Shown in pieces: positions 1-7,056 of a stretch of 8,745 nt of DNA. A program made the translations under genes and the position numbers. Under the pieces are notes generated by a model. The model did not search any database and was not told where the DNA came from. It saw only the letters and a list, made by a program, of their open reading frames with translations. Within the stretch, counting starts at the first letter, position 1. Every line of letters begins with the position of its first letter. Origin of the DNA: Flavobacteriaceae bacterium (lineage in GTDB: Bacteria > Bacteroidota > Bacteroidia > Flavobacteriales > Flavobacteriaceae); assembly GCA_016763595.1 (NCBI GenBank), contig JAESTN010000300.1, forward strand, positions 1 through 8,745, read 5' to 3'.

Positions 1-2124
1 AATTTCTTTTGTTCTTTGTTCTGCTGTATACGATGCCAATCCAAATAATCCCATTGCAGAAATAATAATTGCAAGAATTGTTAAGAACAAGAACATGGTA
101 CCAAAATTTATCTGTTGTCTTAATAAAGCGCCAAATTTTTGATCTAAAAATTCATATCTAAAAGGATGTGATGGTTCTAATTTATTCCACTCTGCTTCAA
201 TATAATCTATAGTAGCACTCATATCGTCTGCTGATAATTTAAAAGAGGCAAACCAAACTCGATTGCTTATTGACAGTACCATAGGTCTTATGGGTTGATT
301 AAAACCTTCGATATGAAAATCCTTTACCACTCCTATAATGTTTCCATAATTAGCACCTCCTCGAGAGGATAATTCTCCTAATCTTTGTTTGGTTGGGTCT
401 TTAATATTTAAGCTTTTAACCGCTGCTTCATTTAGTATAAAATAATGCAATGAATCTGATTCTTTTGCTCTGTCAAATTTCCGTCCTTCCACCAGTTTTA
501 AATCCATGGTTTTAAAGAAATCATAATCTACTTCCATATTCCATAAAGGCAGACTTTCCTGACTTCCTTCTAAAGCAAACATATTTTGATTTGGTTGATC
601 ACCAGGATAATAAGAGGCTCTAGACACCGATTGAACGTTGCTGTTTTTCAAGAAAATACCTTTGTAATTTCTAAAATTGGCTGTCATTTTATCGGTTTGT
701 AACGGAACAACTATTACTTGTTCACCACTAAAACCAATATCCTTATTTTGTAAGTATGAAATCTGTTGGAAAATAATAACCATCCCAATAATTAATATTG
801 TTGATGCAGTAAATTGCACGACTACTAATATTTTTCGTAGCATCGCTCCTCCTTTTGTTTTTGTAAAATCACCTTTTAATACTGCAATTGGTTGAAATGA
901 TGATAAGAAAAAAGCGGGGTAACTTCCAGCAAATAATCCGTAAAAAATGGTCACAATTAATGAGAATCCAAGTGTTTGACCAAGATGACTATTGAATAAA
1001 TACAATTCTGTTTCTAAAATATTATTAAAGCCTGGTAAAAATAATTCAACCAATATAAAGGCTAAAAACAGTGCTATAAAACTCTGTATAATAGATTCTG
1101 TTAAAAACTGTGTAATTAACATGTTTCGTGAAGCTCCAGATACTTTACGCACACCAACTTCTTTAGCTCTTTTACCAGAACGCGCGGTTGATAAATTCAT
1201 AAAGTTAATTCCAGCAATAATGATAACCAACAATGCTATACCAACAAAAACATAGATATACATGATGTTTCCATTTTGTTGCACTTCAAAATCTTTTTGT
1301 GAATGTAAATGAATGTCTGCTATAGGCATTAATTGAAACTCAAATGAGTTTCCTTGCTTTATAAACTCTTCTAAGGTCGTTTTCAAATAGCGTTCTACAT
1401 CTGGCTCAATTTTTTTTCTAAATGAAACCTGCATTTTTGTTTTAAAATCCTGAAACTCAACACCTTCTTTAACTTTCACGTAGGTGTTCCAGTTATTTTG
1501 CAACCAGATTGGTCGAATAGAGTTGTCTGCTATAAAAATATCGAACTCGAAATGCGCATGTCCTTTTGGCTCTTTTACAATTCCTCGAACAATATAATCT
1601 CTACGATTGTCCCAGTTAATTATTTTACCCATTGCGCTTTCATCTCCAAAAAGTTTTTTAGCTGCTTCTTCAGTTAAAACAGCAGCATTGGGTTGGTTTA
1701 AAGCTGTGGTTGCATTTCCGTGTGTAAATTCATAATCAAAAACCTTAAAGAACAAGCTATCTGCACTCACTGTTTTTTGAATGTACAATTTAGTCTCCTT
1801 ATTACTCACTAAAATTTCTTGTCTTCCTACTTGAATTCTAGTAGCAGTTTCTACTTCTGTAAACTCAGTTCTAAAAGCATTTGCCATTGGGCTTGAAGAT
1901 ACAGGAGCATCCATTTTTTGGCCCATCATATCTGCTTTGATTCCCGTTCTATAAATTCGATCATAGCCACTCCAATGCTTCTCATAACTAGTTTCGTCTT
2001 TGATAAACATAAAAACCAAAATAGTAACTGCCAACCCTAGCGCTAAACCAAGTATGTTTATAATGGCGTAGGTTCTGTTTTTATTTAAGCTTCTAAAAGC
2101 TACTTTTAAATAATTTTTAAACAT
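1..2124 (-). CDS. MacB/FtsX-type ABC transporter permease, internally duplicated, 3' end cut by window edge
   Basis: Inner-membrane permease of an ABC efflux or mechanotransmission system, partner of the ATPase encoded upstream. The ATG at 2122-2124 opens a frame of 708 codons reaching base 1 without a stop. Visible order: TM1 about residues 19-41, a large periplasmic domain to about 285, TM2 about 286-310, the coupling-helix motif GVRKVSGAS near residue 320, TM3 about 331-355, TM4 about 381-405, TM5 about 425-450, a second periplasmic domain, then TM6 about 671-698. The frame ends in EQRTKEI, where the family normally continues into a second G-I-R-K-x-x-G-A coupling helix and two more helices. 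About 80-100 residues are therefore probably missing, judging from usual family length near 800. The TM/periplasmic/3TM unit occurs twice, so one chain resembles two fused MacB-like halves. The gap to the ATPase stop is 18 bp, with an A-rich leader. Substrate unknown; MacB-like macrolide, peptide or lipid export are all possible. Confidence 0.9.
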   Translation of the reverse strand, partial: MFKNYLKVAFRSLNKNRTYAIINILGLALGLAVTILVFMFIKDETSYEKHWSGYDRIYRTGIKADMMGQKMDAPVSSSPMANAFRTEFTEVETATRIQVGRQEILVSNKETKLYIQKTVSADSLFFKVFDYEFTHGNATTALNQPNAAVLTEEAAKKLFGDESAMGKIINWDNRRDYIVRGIVKEPKGHAHFEFDIFIADNSIRPIWLQNNWNTYVKVKEGVEFQDFKTKMQVSFRKKIEPDVERYLKTTLEEFIKQGNSFEFQLMPIADIHLHSQKDFEVQQNGNIMYIYVFVGIALLVIIIAGINFMNLSTARSGKRAKEVGVRKVSGASRNMLITQFLTESIIQSFIALFLAFILVELFLPGFNNILETELYLFNSHLGQTLGFSLIVTIFYGLFAGSYPAFFLSSFQPIAVLKGDFTKTKGGAMLRKILVVVQFTASTILIIGMVIIFQQISYLQNKDIGFSGEQVIVVPLQTDKMTANFRNYKGIFLKNSNVQSVSRASYYPGDQPNQNMFALEGSQESLPLWNMEVDYDFFKTMDLKLVEGRKFDRAKESDSLHYFILNEAAVKSLNIKDPTKQRLGELSSRGGANYGNIIGVVKDFHIEGFNQPIRPMVLSISNRVWFASFKLSADDMSATIDYIEAEWNKLEPSHPFRYEFLDQKFGALLRQQINFGTMFLFLTILAIIISAMGLFGLASYTAEQRTKEI

Positions 2125-2142
2125 TTTTTCTTGATTTTAGAG

Positions 2143-2838
2143 TTATACAGCTGCAACAGCTACTTTATTCTTTTTTTCAGAAACAACTTGCCCATCTAAT
2201 AGGTTGATAATTCTTTCTGAATAACTTGCATCATGAGACGAGTGTGTAACCATAATAATGGTTGTCCCTTCTTCATGTAACCCACATAATAATTCCATTA
2301 CTTCGTTACCATTAGAGCTGTCTAGGTTTCCTGTTGGTTCATCTGCTAAAATTAATGGTGGTTTTGTTACCAATGCTCTTGCTACCGCCACACGTTGCTG
2401 TTGTCCTCCAGATAATTGTTGAGGAAAGTGTGATGCTCTATGTGAAATCCCAATTTTATCAATCAATTCATTCACCCTTTTTTTACGTTCTGAAGAAGAT
2501 ACTTTGTTATAAATTAGAGGCAATTCAATGTTCTCAAAAACAGTCAACTCATCAATTAGATTAAAGTTTTGAAAAATAAACCCAATATTTTTCTTACGAA
2601 TGTTTGATCTTCCTTTTTCGTTCAATGTTGCTATTTCATTTCCCAAAAATTGGTAACTACCACTTTCTGGTTTATCTAACATTCCCAATATATTTAATAA
2701 GGTCGATTTCCCACAACCAGAGGGCCCCATTATTGAAACGAATTCCCCTTTTTTAATTTCAAAAGACACCTCGTTTAATGCCGTAGATTCAATGTCTTCT
2801 GTTCTGTATACTTTTGTTAATTTGTTTAATGTAATCAT
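2143..2838 (-). CDS. ABC transporter ATP-binding protein, MacB/LolD (FtsE-like) family
   Basis: Cytoplasmic ATPase that powers the neighbouring permease, presumably as a homodimer. At 231 residues it has the usual length of the stand-alone LolD/MacB ATPase group. All motifs are intact: Walker A GPSGCGKST at 38-46, Q-loop glutamine at 90, signature LSGGQQQR at 142-149, Walker B LILADEP at 162-168 with D166 and catalytic E167, D-loop NLD at 171-173, and switch histidine H199. The stretch ADEPTGNLD is typical of this family rather than of importer ATPases. The C-terminus carries a short tail rich in K, V and A. Only 4 bases separate the start from the stop of the adaptor gene, which argues for co-transcription and perhaps translational coupling. 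Family membership is secure; substrate cannot be read from the ATPase. Confidence 0.96.
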   Translation of the reverse strand: MITLNKLTKVYRTEDIESTALNEVSFEIKKGEFVSIMGPSGCGKSTLLNILGMLDKPESGSYQFLGNEIATLNEKGRSNIRKKNIGFIFQNFNLIDELTVFENIELPLIYNKVSSSERKKRVNELIDKIGISHRASHFPQQLSGGQQQRVAVARALVTKPPLILADEPTGNLDSSNGNEVMELLCGLHEEGTTIIMVTHSSHDASYSERIINLLDGQVVSEKKNKVAVAAV

Positions 2839-2842
2839 GACT

Positions 2843-4090
2843 TTATTTTTTTATTATTATTGTTTCGTACTCTTTATATGCATCGTAAGAAGAACTGATA
2901 AACTTTTCTCCCTCGTTAATTCCGTCTAATACTTGATAATATGTTGGGTTTTGACTTCCCAGTTTTATTTTTCTTTTGTGTGCTTCTCCAGTACCATCTA
3001 AAACAAATACATATTGTCCACCAGATGATTGGAAATAGTTTCCACGTGGTAATAGCAATGATTCTTGCGCTTTTGCCAATTCTAATCGCACCTGAATTGA
3101 CTGACCAATGGTTATAGATTTGGGAGGTGTTTCTACAAATACAAGTTCTATCTCAAACTGTCTATTTATAACTTCAGGCAATACTTTACTTACTTTTAAA
3201 TTGACGAGTTTACCATTTAGGGTAAACCTTGCCAATTGTCCTGTTTTTACAGAGCTTAAATAATATTCACTTACCTGTCCTTTAATTTTAAATCCAGATT
3301 GAACATCGATTTTGGCTACATTCTGATTTCTTGTATACGATTCTCCTATAACTGGACTAAAGGATGATAACATTCCTGTTACGGGTGCTTTTACAAGCAT
3401 TTTATCAATATTATTATGTATCAACTTTAAGTTTCTTGCCATCAATGCAATTGAGGTATTTATTTGCTTAATTTGTAACTTATTATCAATTTCACTTTTG
3501 GTAACATTTCTGTTCATAAAATCACGTTTGTTCTTTAAGTGTTTGTATGAGGCTTTTCTATCGATGTAATCATTTCTGGCTATGATTCCTTTTTTAAAAA
3601 AAATAGAATCAATTTTATAGGCTCTTTTTTCATTTGCCAAGTTATTCTCACTATCAATTAATGATTCCGCTAAATCTCTTTGTACTTTTTCTAAAGAAAG
3701 CTTTAAGTTTCTAAGGTTATTTATTTGCTCAATAATTGCTGTTTCTTGATTCATGTAATTTAACGTTACAGCTGGATTCGTCAAACGTAACAAGGGTGTT
3801 TCTTTAGTAACTCTAATACCATCTTCAATAAAAATTTCTTCGACACTACCCCCCTCCAATGTATTTACTAAAACCAAATTGATTGGCTCTACATCTCCTT
3901 CAATTAGAATAATATCTTGAAAATTACCATAGGTAACTTCTTTTACAGAAATCTTTGACGCATCAACTTTATATGTTTTTTTACCAAGCGATGACATTCC
4001 GATATAAAACAGTATAAGAACAACAATACCTCCTACTAAGTATATGGTCTTCTTTTGATTCCATTGTTTTTTTTCTATTTTTTTATCCAT
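2843..4090 (-). CDS. Periplasmic adaptor / membrane-fusion protein (HlyD/MacA-like) of ABC efflux system
   Basis: Adaptor that would bridge the inner-membrane ABC permease and an outer-membrane channel. The 415-residue protein has a short basic cytoplasmic start, one membrane anchor at about 15-32 and no lipobox. A first lipoyl half follows at about 70-108 (G-S-V-E-E-I-F-I-E-D-G-I-R-V). A long charged helical hairpin covers about 113-230, then the second lipoyl half (VKAPVTGMLSSF, 233-244, through about 262). Beta-barrel and membrane-proximal domains occupy about 265-415, including the LLLPRGNYF segment typical of MacA/RND-type adaptors. It is the first gene of the operon, starting at ATG 4088-4090 roughly 16 bp below the predicted sigma-54 transcription start. 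The leader has no Shine-Dalgarno sequence, as usual in this phylum. The long hairpin suggests direct contact with a TolC-like partner, which is not in view. Confident at family level. Confidence 0.93.
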   Translation of the reverse strand: MDKKIEKKQWNQKKTIYLVGGIVVLILFYIGMSSLGKKTYKVDASKISVKEVTYGNFQDIILIEGDVEPINLVLVNTLEGGSVEEIFIEDGIRVTKETPLLRLTNPAVTLNYMNQETAIIEQINNLRNLKLSLEKVQRDLAESLIDSENNLANEKRAYKIDSIFFKKGIIARNDYIDRKASYKHLKNKRDFMNRNVTKSEIDNKLQIKQINTSIALMARNLKLIHNNIDKMLVKAPVTGMLSSFSPVIGESYTRNQNVAKIDVQSGFKIKGQVSEYYLSSVKTGQLARFTLNGKLVNLKVSKVLPEVINRQFEIELVFVETPPKSITIGQSIQVRLELAKAQESLLLPRGNYFQSSGGQYVFVLDGTGEAHKRKIKLGSQNPTYYQVLDGINEGEKFISSSYDAYKEYETIIIKK

Positions 4091-4116
4091 TATCTATTTT
4101 TGTTTGATTTCTACTA

Positions 4117-4132
4117 TTCAAGGCTAGTGCCA
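4117..4132 (-). promoter_or_regulatory. Candidate sigma-54 (-24/-12) promoter of the efflux operon
   Basis: The minus strand reads TGGCACTAGCCTTGAA. Against the sigma-54 consensus TGGCAC-N5-TTGCW, the -24 element is perfect, the GG-to-G spacing is exactly 10 bases, and the -12 element is TTGAA, with A in place of the usual C. The inferred start of transcription is near 4106, giving a leader of about 16 nt before the adaptor ATG. The divergent neighbour encodes an NtrC-type sigma-54 activator, which makes a functional promoter much more likely than chance. Not verified experimentally. Confidence 0.75.
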
Positions 4133-4155
4133 TAAAAAACACATTAATCAAAGCG

Positions 4156-4174
4156 TTAACTATCAGGTAGTTAA
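4156..4174. repeat. Perfect inverted repeat TTAACTA-N5-TAGTTAA, candidate operator
   Basis: Two 7-bp arms (4156-4162 and 4168-4174) are perfect reverse complements around the spacer TCAGG. The right arm runs into a second palindrome, GTTAATTAAC (4170-4179). The dyad centre at 4165 lies about 59 bp upstream of the predicted sigma-54 transcription start, so it could bind an activator or a bending protein. It is AT-rich, so chance origin is possible. The stem is not followed by a T-run and does not look like a terminator. Confidence 0.45.
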
Positions 4175-4196
4175 TTAACATCACGCAATTACAGCC

Positions 4197-4234
4197 TGTT
4201 CATTTATGGACACTATGTTGTACGCTATTGAACA
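4197..4234. promoter_or_regulatory. Cluster of TGTTCA-like half-sites, candidate binding site of the NtrC-type regulator
   Basis: TGTTCA (4197-4202) and TGGACA (4207-4212) form an imperfect dyad with one mismatch per arm pair and a 4-bp spacer. TGAACA (4229-4234) is an exact reverse complement of the first half-site. Centre-to-centre distances are 10 and 22 bp, about one and two helical turns, so all would face the same side of the DNA. The dyad lies about 99 bp upstream of the predicted sigma-54 start, a normal enhancer distance. It also flanks and enters the regulator's own promoter, which would allow autoregulation. Inferred from symmetry only. Confidence 0.4.
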
Positions 4235-4247
4235 TTTTGTATGTTTG
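4218..4247 (+). promoter_or_regulatory. Bacteroidota-type housekeeping promoter (TTG-N19-TATGTTTG) for the regulator-kinase pair
   Basis: TTG at 4218-4220 is followed by exactly 19 bases and then TATGTTTG at 4240-4247, a full match to the Bacteroidota -7 box TAnnTTTG with the usual -33 spacing. Transcription would begin a few bases downstream, around 4252-4255, leaving a leader of about 20 nt before the ATG at 4273. This gives the regulator basal expression independent of sigma-54. Confidence 0.65.
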
Positions 4248-4251
4248 TATG
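4236..4251 (+). repeat. 8-bp tandem duplication TTTGTATG x2 over the -7 box
   Basis: TTTGTATG occurs twice back to back (4236-4243 and 4244-4251). The junction of the two copies creates the TATGTTTG promoter box. It may be a small slippage duplication that generated or tuned the promoter, or chance in T-rich DNA. Confidence 0.5.
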
Positions 4252-4272
4252 AGTTAATAATTTCAGAATAGA

Positions 4273-5658
4273 ATGAATCAGACAAAAGCAACGATACTTA
4301 TAATTGATGATGATGAGGATGTATTATTATCCGCAAAACTGTTGTTAAAAAAGCAATATGAAAAAGTTATAACTAGAAATTCACCAAAAGAAATCAATCA
4401 ATTAATATCTACCCAAAAAATTGATATCATTGTTTTGGACATGAATTATCGAATTGGTTTTAATGATGGTAAAGAGGGAATATATTGGCTAAAACACATA
4501 CTTAGTATCAACCCAAAGATGGTTGTTATATTAATGACCGCTTATGGCGAAGTAGAATTGGCTGTTGATTGTATAAAAAACGGAGCTTTCGATTTTATTC
4601 TAAAGCCATGGAGCAATGAAAAATTTATTGCAACTATTCATGCCGGATTAGAATTGAGCAAATCCAATCACAAAATTTCTATTTTAGAACAGACAAATAA
4701 GTCCTTACAAAAATCGAGTGAGCAAAAGTTTGGAACCATCATTGGAAAATCTTCTAGCATGTTATCTGTTATGAAAACAATAGATAAAGTGAGCAGCACA
4801 GAAGCAAGTATTTTAATTTTGGGCGAAAATGGTACAGGAAAACAACATTTGGCAAGAGAAATCCATAAGCGTTCTGAGTTTTCAAATGGACCATTTGTCC
4901 ATGTAGATTTAGGTGCTTTGTCAGAAAGTTTATTTGAAAGCGAATTATTTGGCCATAAGAAGGGCGCTTTTACCGATGCTTATGAGGACAAACCAGGCAG
5001 GTTTGAAATGGCAGAAAACGGAACCCTCTTTTTAGATGAAATAGGAAATTTACCTTACAATTTACAGTCAAAATTACTCACAGTTTTACAAGACCGAAAA
5101 GTAACTCGCCTTGGAGAAAGCATAGAACGTTTTTTTAATGCTCGTTTGCTATTCGCCACAAATGCACCTTTAAATCAATGGGTAATTGATGGAAAATTTA
5201 GACAAGATTTATTGTTTCGAATAAACACAGTAGAAATTACAATTCCTCCACTTCGAAACCGAAAAGAAGATATCAAAGAGTTTGTAATGTATTATTTGCA
5301 TTTGTTTAGAGATAAGTATCACAAATCTCATTTACAAATTAACAAAGAAGCTTTTGCTGTTTTGGAAAACCATAACTGGCCTGGAAACGTACGTGAAATA
5401 CAACACACAATTGAGCGTGGTGTTATTATGGCTGACGATCATGAGATTACACCAAACGACTTTAATTTATCTAAGCTCCCAACAAGTTCATTAAAAAACA
5501 CGGTAGAGAACTATGATACATTAAATATACAAGAAGTAGAAAAATTGCTCATCGAAAAAGCGCTAAAAAAATACGAAGGAAACATTTCTAAAGCATCAAA
5601 AGATTTGGGCTTAACAAGAGCAGCATTGTACCGTAGATTAGAAAAATTCAACCTATAA
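4273..5658 (+). CDS. NtrC-family sigma-54-dependent response regulator (REC-AAA+-Fis HTH)
   Basis: Phosphorylation-controlled ATPase that remodels sigma-54 RNA polymerase. The receiver domain covers about 7-125, with acidic pocket D12/D13, phospho-acceptor D56, T89 and K111; a short loop rich in G and N after D56 lengthens this region. The AAA+ domain covers about 155-385: Walker A GENGTGK at 184-190, sigma-54 contact loop GAFTDA at 231-236 in place of GAFTGA, Walker B TLFLDEIG at 251-258, arginines at 310 and 316 in the finger region, and sensor II WPGNVRE at 369-375. A Fis-type helix-turn-helix closes the protein at about 437-461 (N-I-S-K-A-S-K-D-L-G-L-T-R-A-A-L-Y-R-R-L). Length 461 is normal for the family. 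The gene faces away from the efflux operon, whose promoter fits sigma-54, and precedes its kinase. The family call is secure; control of the efflux operon is inferred from position. Confidence 0.95.
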   Translation: MNQTKATILIIDDDEDVLLSAKLLLKKQYEKVITRNSPKEINQLISTQKIDIIVLDMNYRIGFNDGKEGIYWLKHILSINPKMVVILMTAYGEVELAVDCIKNGAFDFILKPWSNEKFIATIHAGLELSKSNHKISILEQTNKSLQKSSEQKFGTIIGKSSSMLSVMKTIDKVSSTEASILILGENGTGKQHLAREIHKRSEFSNGPFVHVDLGALSESLFESELFGHKKGAFTDAYEDKPGRFEMAENGTLFLDEIGNLPYNLQSKLLTVLQDRKVTRLGESIERFFNARLLFATNAPLNQWVIDGKFRQDLLFRINTVEITIPPLRNRKEDIKEFVMYYLHLFRDKYHKSHLQINKEAFAVLENHNWPGNVREIQHTIERGVIMADDHEITPNDFNLSKLPTSSLKNTVENYDTLNIQEVEKLLIEKALKKYEGNISKASKDLGLTRAALYRRLEKFNL

Positions 5659-5670
5659 AACCAACCTAAA

Positions 5671-7056
5671 TTGATCAAACGTTTTACATTACAAATTACA
5701 GTAAGAATCTTAATCATTATGCTATTTTGCGTACTGCTATCTTACTTTTTTATGAAAAATTATTGGTTTAGCAGTTTGGGTATTATAACCGTTATTATTT
5801 TGCAAGGCGTTTTTTTGATCAAGTATGTAAATAACACCAATTACTCTTTGGTAAAGTTTGTAGATGCTTTAAAAAACGAAGACCATTCTGTGTACTTCTC
5901 TCCTACTAAAAAAGGAGATTCTTTTGCTAAAGTATATGACGATTTTAATTTAATTATTAAAATATTCAAGCAAAACAAGATCGAAAAAGAAGCACAATAT
6001 ACCTACTTCAAATACATTCTAGAACACGTAAATTTAGGGATTATCTCCATTAAAAAAGAAGATTTTTTTGAGGCAAAAACGACCAACGAAATATTGTTCT
6101 TAAACAAAGCTGCATGTGATATCTTAAAGCAACCAAAACATAAATACTGGCATCGATTAGCAAACAATATTCCATGGTTGGTTAAAGAAATAGAAAAAAT
6201 TATTGAAGGAGGAAAGATTTTGGTTGATTTTGAAGATGATTTAGAACAGAAACAACTGTCTCTGGAAGTTATAGAAATTGAATTGATTAATGCTCCCTAT
6301 TTAATTATTAGTTTTCAAGATATAAGATCAGAAATTGAGCAAAAAGAAATAGAAGCATGGCATAATGTAATTAAAGTTTTAGCACACGAAATGCTAAATT
6401 CATTTACACCAGTTAGCTCATTAGCTTCTACTATAAAATCAATGACAGAAGACCGCTTGGGGACTATTCTTTCTTTAGAAAATCTAAATAACGAAGATAT
6501 TCAAGATATTAATATGGCTGCTAAAACCATCAAAAAACGTTCTGATGGATTGTTAGATTTTGTTAAAGATTATAGAACCATTTCAAGTGTACCAACCCCT
6601 AACAAACAACACATTAACATCAAACAGTTTTTAGGTTCAATTAAACTCTTGATGAAACAAACATTAGACGAAGCAAACATTGCTTTAAACATACTTCCAA
6701 TTCCAAATAACTTAACCATCTCTGCTGACAGTAAACTTATAGAACAAGTACTCATTAATTTAATTAATAATAGTACGTATGCATTACATCGAATTCAATC
6801 TCCAACAATTACTATTAGCTGTATTATTGAGGGAGCTAAAACACTAATTTTAGTGAATGACAATGGTATAGGAATTGAAGATGAAATTATCAATCAAATA
6901 TTTATACCCTTTTATACCACAAAGAAAAATGGCTCAGGAATTGGACTTAGTTTATCAAAAAGCATTTTAAGAAAACATGGAGGTAATTTAATCGTAAACT
7001 CAATCCCCGGAAAAACAACCACATTCTCACTTATATTTAACAATTCAAGCAACTAA
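5671..7056 (+). CDS. Membrane-bound sensor histidine kinase (NtrB/NtrY-like), partner of the upstream regulator
   Basis: Autophosphorylating kinase of 461 residues. TM1 is about 8-27 and TM2 about 32-51, with only a few residues between them, so there is almost no periplasmic sensing domain. A linker and PAS-like region follow at about 100-220. The H-box is LAHEMLNSFTP with H239 as likely phosphate acceptor. The ATP-binding domain has an N-box at about 359-372 (N363 and N367), D-box VNDNGIGI at 395-402, F-box FIPFYTTK at 411-418 and G2 box GSGIGLSLSK at 421-430, so it looks catalytically complete. The start is TTG at 5671, 12 bp after the regulator's stop and in the same frame. The next in-frame ATG falls inside TM1 and would destroy it, and no ATG exists between the regulator's stop and 5671. 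The signal is unknown; a membrane or cytoplasmic cue is more likely than a soluble periplasmic ligand. Confidence 0.92.
   Translation: MIKRFTLQITVRILIIMLFCVLLSYFFMKNYWFSSLGIITVIILQGVFLIKYVNNTNYSLVKFVDALKNEDHSVYFSPTKKGDSFAKVYDDFNLIIKIFKQNKIEKEAQYTYFKYILEHVNLGIISIKKEDFFEAKTTNEILFLNKAACDILKQPKHKYWHRLANNIPWLVKEIEKIIEGGKILVDFEDDLEQKQLSLEVIEIELINAPYLIISFQDIRSEIEQKEIEAWHNVIKVLAHEMLNSFTPVSSLASTIKSMTEDRLGTILSLENLNNEDIQDINMAAKTIKKRSDGLLDFVKDYRTISSVPTPNKQHINIKQFLGSIKLLMKQTLDEANIALNILPIPNNLTISADSKLIEQVLINLINNSTYALHRIQSPTITISCIIEGAKTLILVNDNGIGIEDEIINQIFIPFYTTKKNGSGIGLSLSKSILRKHGGNLIVNSIPGKTTTFSLIFNNSSN

Noticed and set aside
677..1255. Two plus-strand open frames (677-895 and 992-1255)
   Set aside because: They lie antisense within the permease coding frame, which is open from 2124 to 1 and has clear family motifs; their translations are of low complexity and resemble nothing.
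2334..2564. Plus-strand open frame opposite the ABC ATPase
   Set aside because: Shadow of the ATPase gene; it covers the antisense of the signature and Walker B region and has no recognisable domain.
4207..4222. Degenerate sigma-54-like element on the plus strand (TGGACACTATGTTGTA) upstream of the regulator
   Set aside because: It keeps TGG and TTG with correct spacing, but the -24 CAC block and the -12 C are lost. The overlapping TTG-N19-TATGTTTG promoter explains regulator transcription better, though dual control cannot be excluded.
5511..5717. Minus-strand open frame across the regulator-kinase junction
   Set aside because: Antisense to the conserved Fis-type helix-turn-helix and the kinase start; no promoter or family features.
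6570..6755. Minus-strand open frame inside the kinase gene
   Set aside because: Antisense shadow of the kinase ATP-binding region, without independent support.
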